Origin: Pseudomonadota bacterium
Lineage (GTDB): Bacteria > Pseudomonadota > Alphaproteobacteria > Rhizobiales > Tepidamorphaceae
Direction: 5' to 3'
Length of the DNA stretch: 23,210 nucleotides
Assembly: GCA_023435545.1 (NCBI GenBank)
Contig: JAEYRQ010000447.1
Coordinates: 1 to 23,210 of the forward strand
Position numbers and translations under genes: made by a program. Position 1 is the first letter of the stretch. Each line of letters opens with the position of its first letter. The notes beneath the pieces were generated by a model. The model did no database searches. It was not told the origin of the DNA and was given only the letters and a program-made list of their open reading frames with translations. This document shows positions 1 through 6,690 of this stretch, in pieces.

Positions 1-602
1 TGGATGAAGAAGGCCTCCACCACATCCTCGACATAGGCGATCGGTTCGGCCTCGCCGTCGAGGGCGCCGGCATCGATCTCGGCGCGGGTCGGAAACGGCT
101 GGAGCCCGGCTTCGCTCTTGCGGCCCCAGCTCAACGCGGCATCCCAGCCGTCCGGCCGGTTCGCGTCGCTGACCGGCACGAGGTCCGCCGGCAGACGGTA
201 GAGCGGCTCGCGGAAGCGCGCCGTCGGAACGCGCGAGCCGGGCACCACCGGCTCGTAATAGGCCGTCACCAGGCCCTCGCCATCGGACGGCTCCACCCGA
301 TAGGCGGTGAACGCGCTCTCGAAGAACGTCCGTGCCTCCTCCTCGTCCATCGCCTCACCCGCGGCCAGCGCCCGCAGGCAGATCGCGGCGAGCGCGTCGG
401 GGCGGTTCTGCCGGGTCTGGCCGCAGGACCGCACGAAGGCGGCGAAGGCCGGGGCCATGCTGTCGGCCTCGAAACCGGGGATATCGCGAGAGGAGACGGG
501 GATCAGCCGGTGGCCGGCCGCGACGACGGGGTGGGCGGACATCGGATCGGGCGCCCTCAACCACCACCAGGTGGCCACCGCGGCAATTCCGGCGACAGCC
601 AT
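1..602 (-). CDS. mltA: Membrane-bound lytic murein transglycosylase A (partial, C-terminus beyond the left edge)
   Basis: This gene reads leftward off the window, so only about 200 N-terminal residues are visible. They include a short hydrophobic N-terminus ending in a Trp triplet (likely a signal anchor), then GLVTAYYEPVVPGSR and FPTRAEIDAGAL, and finally AYVEDVVEAFFI just before the edge. These match the conserved blocks of the MltA barrel domain, which cleaves the MurNAc-GlcNAc bond of peptidoglycan in the periplasm to give 1,6-anhydro products. The catalytic Asp region lies outside the window. The start is uncertain: ATG at 602 is used, but a GTG at 623 and other upstream codons in the same open frame are possible, and no clear Shine-Dalgarno sequence marks any of them. 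It follows the Tim44-domain gene by 64 bp on the same strand and is probably co-transcribed with it, an arrangement common in alphaproteobacteria. Confidence 0.88.
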   Translation of the reverse strand, partial: MAVAGIAAVATWWWLRAPDPMSAHPVVAAGHRLIPVSSRDIPGFEADSMAPAFAAFVRSCGQTRQNRPDALAAICLRALAAGEAMDEEEARTFFESAFTAYRVEPSDGEGLVTAYYEPVVPGSRVPTARFREPLYRLPADLVPVSDANRPDGWDAALSWGRKSEAGLQPFPTRAEIDAGALDGEAEPIAYVEDVVEAFFI

Positions 603-666
603 GAACGCGCCAACGCCCGCCACCAGTCGCCAATGCGGCGACAGGACGGCGAGTACGCTTCCGATG

Positions 667-1368
667 CTATTCGGCGGACTCGGTGGCAACGAGCTTCCAG
701 TTGGGGTCCCGCGACCCGACGTCGCGGGCGAAAGTCCATATGTCGGTGACGTCGGCGACGGCGCTCGGGTCGCCCTGGATGACGGTCCCGTCCCGGTCGT
801 AGGTCGCGGTGATCAGTTGCGAGACGAAGCGCACGGTGACCTGCCCGGTGCGCCCGCGCACCGCAGCATCGGTGATCTCCGCCTTCTCGATCGCGACGAA
901 GTTCGAACTGACCGTCTCGCCGCGCGATTCGCGATCGGCGATCGCACCAACGAAGCCGTCATAGACCTCGCGGCTCAACAGGTTCTTGAGCGTCTTGCGG
1001 TCGCCTTCGGCAAAGGCGGTGACTATCATCTCGTAGGCAAGCTTGGCGCCTTCGACGAAACTCTTCGGCTCGAAGCTCCGGTCGGCCGCGCGCAGTGCAG
1101 CGAGGCCCTTGCCCAGATCCGTGTCCGGTTTGGCGATGTCGGAGAAATCGGGAGCCGGTTCGGCCACCGGCGGAGCGTCGGCGGTGTCGCGCTGGGGCAG
1201 TGAGATCACCTTGTCGGACCCCGCTCCGTTCGGCTTCGAGGGGGCATAGGGATCGAAAGGCGGCCGCTCGCTGCCGGTGCGACGGCCGAGCACGCTCCTG
1301 AGCCGCAGGAAGATGACCACCGCGAGCACCAGGAAGAGGATCGTGTAGAAGTCGAAGAAGCCGTTCAT
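667..1368 (-). CDS. timA: Tim44/TimA-like membrane-anchored adaptor protein
   Basis: The 233-residue protein has one N-terminal membrane segment (about residues 5-22, rich in Phe, Ile, Leu and Val). A charged Pro/Ser-rich linker follows, and then a C-terminal Tim44-like domain (about residues 95-230) with FVEGAKLAYEMIVTAFAEGD and a final DIWTFARDV...NWKLVAT block. In mitochondria Tim44 tethers Hsp70 to the import channel. The bacterial homologues are inner-membrane adaptors, and their best-described role is in envelope protein complexes, not protein import. The start was moved downstream to ATG 1368 because the first 37 codons of the longer frame look non-coding and a GGGG tract precedes this ATG. 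It is divergent from fxsA and upstream of mltA, a conserved alphaproteobacterial neighbourhood with secB close by. The family call is firm; the exact role is not readable from sequence. Confidence 0.87.
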   Translation of the reverse strand: MNGFFDFYTILFLVLAVVIFLRLRSVLGRRTGSERPPFDPYAPSKPNGAGSDKVISLPQRDTADAPPVAEPAPDFSDIAKPDTDLGKGLAALRAADRSFEPKSFVEGAKLAYEMIVTAFAEGDRKTLKNLLSREVYDGFVGAIADRESRGETVSSNFVAIEKAEITDAAVRGRTGQVTVRFVSQLITATYDRDGTVIQGDPSAVADVTDIWTFARDVGSRDPNWKLVATESAE

Positions 1369-1526
1369 CGGACCCCGTCTATCGGGAATCGGTGCCCGCG
1401 CCAAGGATGAATACGCCTGACGCCACTGTCCACTATGTAAGGTGGATGGCCGCGCAATCCAGTACGGTCGCACGGCCACCGCCTCATGCGACCGATGCCA
1501 ACGTCCGACAGGGACCGATTCCTGCC
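1369..1526. promoter_or_regulatory. Divergent intergenic region between timA and fxsA
   Basis: The 158 bp separate two divergent genes and must hold both promoters. I could not assign convincing -35/-10 pairs. A short inverted repeat with arms TCCAC and GTGGA and an 8-nt spacer lies near 1428-1445, and an AGGGA ribosome-site-like stretch at 1510-1514 precedes fxsA. Confidence 0.35.
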
Positions 1527-2060
1527 ATGCCGCTCGTCCTCCTCAGCCTGTTCATCGCGGTCCCGCTCTGCGAGATCGCCCTGTTCATCGCGGTCGGCAG
1601 CCGCATCGGCGTCCTCGCCACCATCGCCGTCGTCGTGCTGACGGCGGTTGCCGGTGCCGTCCTCGTCCGCCGGCAGGGGCTCGCCACGCTGCAACGCGCC
1701 CGCGCCGACATGGAAGCGGACCGGATTCCCGCCGGAGCGATGGCGGAAGGGCTGGCAATCCTGTTCGCCGGCGCGCTGCTGCTCACCCCCGGCTTCCTCA
1801 CCGACGCAATGGGCTTCGCACTGCTGATCCCCGCGCTCAGGTCGCGCGTCGTGGCAGGGGTGGGAGGCTGGCTCGCCAGGCGCGCGACGATCATCGGGCC
1901 GGACGGCGTGGTGCGGCGACCCGGCGATCGGCAGCCGCAGACGCGAAACGGGCCGGACATCATCGATCTGGAGGCAGAGGAGATCGACGGGCCGGAGCGG
2001 AGTCGCCCCGAAGGCGGCAGATCACGTCCCCCTTCACCGTGGCGGACGGGCGGCGACTGA
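1527..2060 (+). CDS. fxsA: FxsA family cytoplasmic membrane protein
   Basis: This 177-residue inner-membrane protein starts with two adjacent hydrophobic stretches (about residues 1-22 and 26-45) that contain the family hallmark LCEIALFIAVGSRIG. A further hydrophobic stretch carries the conserved LLTPGFLTDAMGFALL motif (about residues 88-107). The C-terminal 70 residues are hydrophilic, acidic and arginine-rich, as is usual for proteobacterial FxsA. The E. coli homologue was named for suppressing phage T7 exclusion by F plasmids when overproduced; its normal role is unknown. The start is ATG 1527, where the membrane region begins and an AGGGA lies 12 nt upstream; the longer frame adds 45 residues with no family resemblance. 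SecB follows 107 bp downstream on the same strand. Confidence 0.87.
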   Translation: MPLVLLSLFIAVPLCEIALFIAVGSRIGVLATIAVVVLTAVAGAVLVRRQGLATLQRARADMEADRIPAGAMAEGLAILFAGALLLTPGFLTDAMGFALLIPALRSRVVAGVGGWLARRATIIGPDGVVRRPGDRQPQTRNGPDIIDLEAEEIDGPERSRPEGGRSRPPSPWRTGGD

Positions 2061-2167
2061 AGCCCCGGGGACATACCGGCCGCCGCCAACTTGCCGGGCG
2101 GGGATCGACGTGATAGCCACCCACCCCGAAACGGGCTCAGGCCCTTCCGAGACCGAGGACCCAATCA

Positions 2168-2668
2168 ATGGCGAACGAAAACGGCAATGGCGGCGCGGCG
2201 GCTGCCGCACAGGATCAGGCCGCGCAGACCGGACCGAGCCTCGACGTTCTCGCGCAGTACATCAAGGACCTGTCCTTCGAGAACCCGAAGGCTCCCGGCT
2301 CGATGACCGACCAGCGGCCGAAGCAGCCGAGCATCAATTTCAACGTGCAGGTCAACGCCCAGCCCGTCGGGGAGATCGGCGTCGAGGTCGAGCTGAAGCT
2401 CGATGCGCGCGCCGTCGAGGGCGACACGGTGATCTTCAACCTCGAGCTCGTCTACGCCGGCGTCTTCCGCATCCGCAACGTGCCGCAGGACCAGATCCAC
2501 CCGTTCGTGATGATCGAATGTCCTCGGATCCTGTTCCCCTTCGCGCGGCAGATCGTCGCCGAGACGATCTCCTCGGGCGGCTTCCCGCCGGTGATGCTCG
2601 GCATGATCGATTTCGCCCAGCTCTACCGCCAGCGTGCCGCCGCGGCCCAGCCGACAGCGAACGCCTGA
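2168..2668 (+). CDS. secB: Protein-export chaperone SecB
   Basis: The 166-residue product matches SecB along its length. It has a Gly/Ala-rich polar N-terminus and SLDVLAQYIKDLSFENPKAP near residues 24-43. The strands that build the tetramer's client-binding grooves follow (INFNVQVNAQ, VEVELKLDARA), then the ECPRILFPFAR signature and the C-terminal GGFPPVMLGMIDFAQLY block. SecB holds pre-proteins unfolded in the cytosol and passes them to SecA at the translocon. The start ATG 2168 has a GAGGA at 2154-2158. It converges on dnaQ with only 34 bp between the stops. Two short mutually exclusive hairpins lie upstream (2125-2144). Confidence 0.97.
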   Translation: MANENGNGGAAAAAQDQAAQTGPSLDVLAQYIKDLSFENPKAPGSMTDQRPKQPSINFNVQVNAQPVGEIGVEVELKLDARAVEGDTVIFNLELVYAGVFRIRNVPQDQIHPFVMIECPRILFPFARQIVAETISSGGFPPVMLGMIDFAQLYRQRAAAAQPTANA

Positions 2669-2702
2669 CGGCTATGTGGGTCCAGCGCCCCGTATCGCCT
2701 GG

Positions 2703-3422
2703 TCAGGCTCCGTCCGCGGCCTTCGGTTCGTCCTCGACCTTGCGGTAGCGCAGCCAGATAGCCTCGCCGCCGAGGTTGGAGACGAAGGCGGCGTGCGCCT
2801 CGATCTCCACGGTGGTGATGCGCGGCGGCAGCGGCTCGGGCCGCGGCCTGACACTGATCCGCGCCGCGACCGTACCCGCCTGCGACAGATCGACCAGCTC
2901 GAGCCGCGCCTGACGGCCGCCGAGCAGCTCGATATAGACCTCCGCCAGGAGTTCGGAATCGAGCAATGCCCCGTGCTTCTCGCGCCGGGAATTGTCGATG
3001 CCGTAGCGCTGGCAGAGCGCGTCGAGGCTGTTCGGCGCGCCGGGATTGCGGCGGCGGGCCAGCATCAGCGTGTCGACCGCCCGCTCGAACGGGATCGGCG
3101 CCAGCCCGCAGCGGGTCAGCTCCGCGTTGAGGAAGCCCATGTCGAAGCTCGCATTGTGGATGACGAGCCTGGCATCGGCGATGAAGTCCAGGAAGGCGGC
3201 CGCCACCTCGGCGAAGCGTGGCTTGTCCGACAGGAACTCGCTGGAAAGCCCGTGCACCGCGAAGGCTTCGGCGGGCATGTCGCGCTCGGGATTGAGGTAG
3301 AGGTGGAGACTGCGCCCGGTCGGGATATGGTTGAGCAGTTCCACGCCGCCGATCTCGACGATGCGGTCGCCGTTGCGGGGGTCGAGCCCCGTCGTCTCGG
3401 TGTCCAGCACGATCTCGCGCAT
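2703..3422 (-). CDS. dnaQ: DNA polymerase III epsilon subunit (3'-5' proofreading exonuclease)
   Basis: The 239-residue protein carries the DEDDh exonuclease motifs in order: ExoI DTETTGLDP (residues 7-15), ExoII HNASFDMGFLNAE near residue 98, and ExoIII HGALLDSELLAEVY near residue 155. The two-metal active site removes misincorporated 3' nucleotides while the subunit is bound to the polymerase III alpha subunit. The segment after ExoIII is longer and more basic/Pro-rich than the catalytic part, as expected for the tail that binds alpha. ATG 3422 is preceded by a GAAGGA ribosome-binding site, and the upstream 64 codons of the open frame overlap the end of coaE and are not coding. It is the last gene of the ppsR-maf-aroE-coaE-dnaQ operon, 43 bp after coaE. 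Confidence 0.96.
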   Translation of the reverse strand: MREIVLDTETTGLDPRNGDRIVEIGGVELLNHIPTGRSLHLYLNPERDMPAEAFAVHGLSSEFLSDKPRFAEVAAAFLDFIADARLVIHNASFDMGFLNAELTRCGLAPIPFERAVDTLMLARRRNPGAPNSLDALCQRYGIDNSRREKHGALLDSELLAEVYIELLGGRQARLELVDLSQAGTVAARISVRPRPEPLPPRITTVEIEAHAAFVSNLGGEAIWLRYRKVEDEPKAADGA

Positions 3423-3465
3423 CGGCGGATCCGTCCTTCGGCCGCGGTCACGCTCCGGCCCCGAC

Positions 3466-4092
3466 TCATGATTCGCCGGCCGGGACCCCTCTTCGATAGG
3501 CGCTGCCGGGACATCCGGCAATGGCGCGCAGGATGTCATCCACCTGTTTCTCCGCAAAGCCGAAGTCGCGGCTGGTGTCGACGATGAAATGCGCGCGCCG
3601 CCGCTTCTCCGCATCCGGAACCTGCCGGGCGAGGATCGAATCGAGCTTCTCCGCGCTCATGCCGCCGCGCTCAAGCACGCGCCGGCGCTGCATGTCCTCC
3701 GGCGCCGAGGTGACGACGACGGCATCGACCCGTCGGTCGCCGCCGGTCTCGATCAGCAGCGGCACCTCCAGCACCACCTGCCGGCATCCCGCCGCAAAGG
3801 CGGAGTCGAGGAAATCCCGCTCGCGCGCCCTCACCAGCGGATGAACGATCGCTTCCAGCCGCCGCAGGGCTTCGGGATCACCGATCACCAGCCCCGACAG
3901 CCGCTCGCGGTCGACGGCACCATCCACCACGGCCTCGGGAAAGGCATTTGCGATCGGCTCGACCGCTTCCGCCCGATAGAGCTTGTGCACCTCGGCATCG
4001 GCGTCGTGCACGCGAACCCCCCTGGCGGCGAACATTCGTCCGGTCGACGACTTGCCCATGCCGATTGATCCGGTGAGGCCGATCACGAACAT
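3466..4092 (-). CDS. coaE: Dephospho-CoA kinase
   Basis: This 208-residue P-loop kinase has the nucleotide-binding motif GSIGMGKS at residues 8-15. The family motif HDADAEVHKLY follows near residue 29, then VHPLVRARE, VLEVPLLIETGGD and the Arg-containing lid segment LARQVPDAEKR near residue 165. CoaE phosphorylates the 3'-hydroxyl of dephospho-CoA, the last step of coenzyme A synthesis in the cytosol. The length is normal. Its ATG overlaps the aroE stop by one base (TGATG), which points to translational coupling. Confidence 0.97.
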   Translation of the reverse strand: MFVIGLTGSIGMGKSSTGRMFAARGVRVHDADAEVHKLYRAEAVEPIANAFPEAVVDGAVDRERLSGLVIGDPEALRRLEAIVHPLVRARERDFLDSAFAAGCRQVVLEVPLLIETGGDRRVDAVVVTSAPEDMQRRRVLERGGMSAEKLDSILARQVPDAEKRRRAHFIVDTSRDFGFAEKQVDDILRAIAGCPGSAYRRGVPAGES

Positions 4093-4937
4093 CAGCGGCC
4101 CTCGATGCTAGCTTCGAGGATCGCCCGCAGCGCCGGCGTGACCGTCGGGCGGACGCCGAACCAGCGCTCGAAGCCCGGCACAGCCTGGTGCAGCAGCATG
4201 CCGAGCCCGTCGACCGCCAGCAGCCCCCGTCGGCGGGCGGCGGCCATGAGCCCGGTCTCGAGCGGCACATAGACGATATCGTTGACGACCGCTTCGCCGG
4301 GCAGTGGATCGAGGTCGATGTCGAGCGGCGGCATGCCCGCCATGCCGAGCGAGGTCGTGTTGACCAGCAGCGAGGCGCCTTCCAGCGCCCGCGGGAGGTC
4401 ATTCCAGGATGCCGCGCAGGCCTGGTTCGGATAGCTCGCGGCAAGCGCTTCCGCCCGCTCGGACGATCGGTTGACGATCTCGACCCGGCCCGCGCCGCGG
4501 CCGATCAGGGCGAACACCACTGCTCGCGCCGCGCCGCCGGCGCCGAGCACGATGGCCTTGTCCACCGCCGCATCCCAGCCGGGAGCGGTTTCGTCCAGGT
4601 TGGCGAGGAAGCCGTAGACGTCGGTGTTGCCGGCGCACAGATCTCCGTCTTCGTACCAGATGGTGTTCACTGCCTGGAGCGCGCCGGCCGCCTCGTCGAG
4701 GCGGGAGACCAGTCCGGCGGCCGCGACCTTGTGCGGTACGGTGACGTTGCAGCCGGCATAGCCGCGCTGGTCGAGCGCGGCGAGGAAGCCGGGGAAGTCG
4801 TCGGGCGCCACCTCCTCGATCACATAGTCGCCGGCGATGCCATGTTCGGCCAGCCAGTGGCGATGGATCAGCGGCGAGCGCGAATGCTTCGCCGGCCAGC
4901 CGACCACGCAGGCGCGCGCCGTGCCCATCCCGCTCAC
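4092..4937 (-). CDS. aroE: Shikimate dehydrogenase (NADP+)
   Basis: AroE reduces 3-dehydroshikimate to shikimate, the fourth step of aromatic amino acid synthesis. All hallmarks of the 281-residue protein are present: SRSP (19-22), NVTVPHK (64-70, ending in the catalytic Lys), GNTD (103-106, with the catalytic Asp), the glycine-rich NADP loop GAGGAARA (132-139) and the C-terminal GLGMLLHQA. The start shown is a GTG at 4937 that overlaps the maf stop (GTGA). An in-frame ATG at 4928 is an equally plausible start, three codons shorter. It sits between maf and coaE with overlaps on both sides, so it is translated as part of the operon. Confidence 0.97.
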   Translation of the reverse strand: MSGMGTARACVVGWPAKHSRSPLIHRHWLAEHGIAGDYVIEEVAPDDFPGFLAALDQRGYAGCNVTVPHKVAAAGLVSRLDEAAGALQAVNTIWYEDGDLCAGNTDVYGFLANLDETAPGWDAAVDKAIVLGAGGAARAVVFALIGRGAGRVEIVNRSSERAEALAASYPNQACAASWNDLPRALEGASLLVNTTSLGMAGMPPLDIDLDPLPGEAVVNDIVYVPLETGLMAAARRRGLLAVDGLGMLLHQAVPGFERWFGVRPTVTPALRAILEASIEGR

Positions 4938-5566
4938 GTCTCGAGCACGCCGAGGCGACGCAGTTCACCAATGAGCGGGCGCAGCGGCAGGCCGAGGATG
5001 ACGAACCAGTCGCCTTCGATCCGGTCGAAGAGCTGCACACCGGGGCCCTCTATCTGGTATCCGCCGACGCTGGCAAGGCCGGCGGCACCGGCGGCGGCGA
5101 CATAGTGGCCGAGGAACACGGGCGAGAAGTCGCGCATGGTCAGCCATGCCGTCTCGGTGAGCGACCACAGTGTCTCGCCGTCGCGCACGACAGCGACCGC
5201 GGAATGCAGCGCGTGCATCCGACCGCGCAGGCGCTGGAGGTTGCGGATGAGTTCCTCGCGGTTCTCGGCCTTGACGAACAGCTCACCTTCGAGATCGAGG
5301 GTCTGGTCTGCGCCGATGACGACCCGTCCGGGATGCGCAGCCGAGACGGCCTGCGCCTTTGCCTCGGCGAGCACCGCGGCGACGTCGGCCGGCGGCAGCG
5401 AGCCGTGATCCCCAGCCATCGCGGCGATCATCGCCCGCTCGTCGAGCCCGGAGGGCCTGACCTCCACGTCGAGCCCGGCATTGCGCAGCATGCCGATCCG
5501 GGTTGGGCTGGCCGAAGCGAGCACCACCGGTTCGCGACAGAGCAGGAGCGGATTGGTCTCAGGCAT
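4934..5566 (-). CDS. maf: Maf-family nucleotide pyrophosphatase (septum formation inhibitor family)
   Basis: Maf enzymes hydrolyse non-canonical or modified nucleoside triphosphates to monophosphates, acting as house-cleaning enzymes and in some bacteria affecting division. The 210-residue protein starts with LASASPTR (residues 16-23), the conserved phosphate-binding segment. It has [10 protein letters not shown] with the conserved acidic residue Asp87, and ends with [20 protein letters not shown] followed by [10 protein letters not shown]. The DQTL variant replaces the DT motif of the YhdE type and is usual in alphaproteobacterial family members, so I do not assign the base specificity. The start overlaps the end of ppsR by 8 bp. 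Confidence 0.93.
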   Translation of the reverse strand: MPETNPLLLCREPVVLASASPTRIGMLRNAGLDVEVRPSGLDERAMIAAMAGDHGSLPPADVAAVLAEAKAQAVSAAHPGRVVIGADQTLDLEGELFVKAENREELIRNLQRLRGRMHALHSAVAVVRDGETLWSLTETAWLTMRDFSPVFLGHYVAAAGAAGLASVGGYQIEGPGVQLFDRIEGDWFVILGLPLRPLIGELRRLGVLET

Positions 5567-6386
5567 GGCGGCGATCCTGTACGAGGGCGAGAATAGCCGC
5601 CGCGGTTTCCTCGATGGACCGCCGGGTCACATCGATCATTTCCCAGCCGTGACGGGCACAGAGCCGCCGCGTCTGGGCGATTTCCTCCGCCACGGCGGCG
5701 CGGTCGACATAAGCCGAGTTGTCGCTCGCGTTCAGCGATAATAGCCGGTTCTGGCGGATCTGCACGATGCGTTCGGGGCTGGCGACGAGGCCAACGACCA
5801 GCGGCTTCTGCAGCATCTCCAGGCTGGAAGGCAGCGGGATTCCGGGAACGAGCGGGATGTTGGCGGTCTTGATGCCGCGATTGGCCAGATAGATGCTGGT
5901 GGGCGTCTTGGAGGTGCGGCTGATGCCGATCAGCACGACATCGGCATCCTCCAGGTCCTCGGTCATCTGCCCGTCGTCGTGCAGAAGCGTGTAGTTCAGC
6001 GCGTCTATGCGGCGGAAATACTCGGCGTTGAGCACATGCTGGCCACCGATCCTGGGCGTGGATTCGGTTCCCAGATAGGACCGGAACACCCCGAGCACCG
6101 GGGCGAGCACCGAGACGCAGGGTGCGCCGAACTCCTGACACTTCGCCTCCAGCCGATCGCTCAGCTCGGTATTGATCAAGGTGTAGAGCACGATGCCGGG
6201 CGCCGCTTCGATCTCGGCGATCACCCGGTCGAGTTGCTTCGGCGCCCGCACCAGCGGGTAGACATGCTCGATCGCTCGCACCGACGCGTACTGCGCGGCA
6301 GCCGCGCGCGCCACCGCGATCAGTGTCTCGCCGGTAGCGTCGGAGACCAGGTGCAGGTGGACGTAGCTTTGCACACGGTGCGGCAT
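5559..6386 (-). CDS. ppsR: Pyruvate, phosphate dikinase / PEP synthase regulatory kinase-pyrophosphorylase (DUF299)
   Basis: The 275-residue protein has the family opening [13 protein letters not shown] near residue 10 and [18 protein letters not shown] toward the C-terminus. Its P-loop-like [18 protein letters not shown] lies near residue 155. The family uses ADP to phosphorylate, and phosphate to dephosphorylate, a Thr next to the catalytic His of PEP synthase or pyruvate phosphate dikinase. ATG 6386 was chosen because homology begins right after it; the frame stays open to ATG 6443, which would add 19 residues and cover two DnaA-box-like 9-mers. It is the first gene of the operon running to dnaQ. 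A DUF299 gene facing hemE across the origin is known from Caulobacter and Rickettsia, which supports the origin call here. Confidence 0.92.
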   Translation of the reverse strand: MPHRVQSYVHLHLVSDATGETLIAVARAAAAQYASVRAIEHVYPLVRAPKQLDRVIAEIEAAPGIVLYTLINTELSDRLEAKCQEFGAPCVSVLAPVLGVFRSYLGTESTPRIGGQHVLNAEYFRRIDALNYTLLHDDGQMTEDLEDADVVLIGISRTSKTPTSIYLANRGIKTANIPLVPGIPLPSSLEMLQKPLVVGLVASPERIVQIRQNRLLSLNASDNSAYVDRAAVAEEIAQTRRLCARHGWEMIDVTRRSIEETAAAILALVQDRRHA

Positions 6387-6390
6387 GATC

Positions 6391-6409
6391 TGTGGATGCC
6401 TGTGGAGAA
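6391..6409 (-). promoter_or_regulatory. Pair of DnaA-box-like 9-mers
   Basis: TGTGGATGC (6391-6399, 7/9) and TGTGGAGAA (6401-6409, 8/9) are in the same orientation with their starts 10 bp apart, about one helical turn. That spacing suits cooperative DnaA binding. They lie immediately upstream of the preferred ppsR ATG. Confidence 0.5.
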
Positions 6410-6525
6410 AGCCGGCGATCCGGCGCACGATCTTCAGCGCCATCCGCTGACTTAGCGTTTATCCCCCGCCGGCTTCAACAGGTTCTTCGGCGCGCACGAA
6501 CACGGCCAGCCCTCGGTTGATTCCG

Positions 6526-6540
6526 TTAACAAAGTGTTAA
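6526..6540. promoter_or_regulatory. Perfect CtrA-type binding site, TTAA-N7-TTAA
   Basis: Two TTAA half sites (6526-6529 and 6537-6540) are exactly seven bases apart, the spacing of the CtrA response-regulator consensus. Each lies inside a GTTAAC hexamer. In Caulobacter CtrA bound at such sites in the origin represses initiation and also controls the adjacent promoter. Confidence 0.7.
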
Positions 6541-6579
6541 CGCGTCCGGTGGCGGCGACCAGCTGGCCCGCGCAAATGG

Positions 6580-6594
6580 TTTACAGGAGGTTAA
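6580..6594. promoter_or_regulatory. Second CtrA-like site, TTTA-N7-TTAA (one mismatch)
   Basis: TTTA (6580-6583) is followed seven bases later by TTAA (6591-6594). The seven spacer bases are CAGGAGG, so the site also contains a Shine-Dalgarno-like AGGAGG at 6585-6590. It is 54 bp from the perfect site in the same intergenic region. Confidence 0.45.
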
Positions 6595-6642
6595 TTTGAC
6601 TCCACCAACCTGCGACGATGAGCCATCGCTTTCCGTCGCGAC

Positions 6643-6651
6643 TTATCCACG
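6643..6651 (+). promoter_or_regulatory. DnaA box (TTATCCACG, 8/9)
   Basis: It differs from TTATCCACA only at the last base and lies 40 bp upstream of the longest hemE start, in the candidate origin. Confidence 0.6.
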
Positions 6652-6690
6652 TGCCTGCTATAGGGAGATGGGGACGTGCGCTGATCCCTC

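Noticed and set aside
307..1203. Long plus-strand open frame opposite mltA and timA
   Set aside because: It is a GC-rich antisense shadow; the minus-strand proteins show clear family motifs and this one shows none.
6648..6653. CACGTG core in the candidate origin as a parS site
   Set aside because: The surrounding bases do not extend the palindrome; this stretch is better read as part of the DnaA box TTATCCACG.
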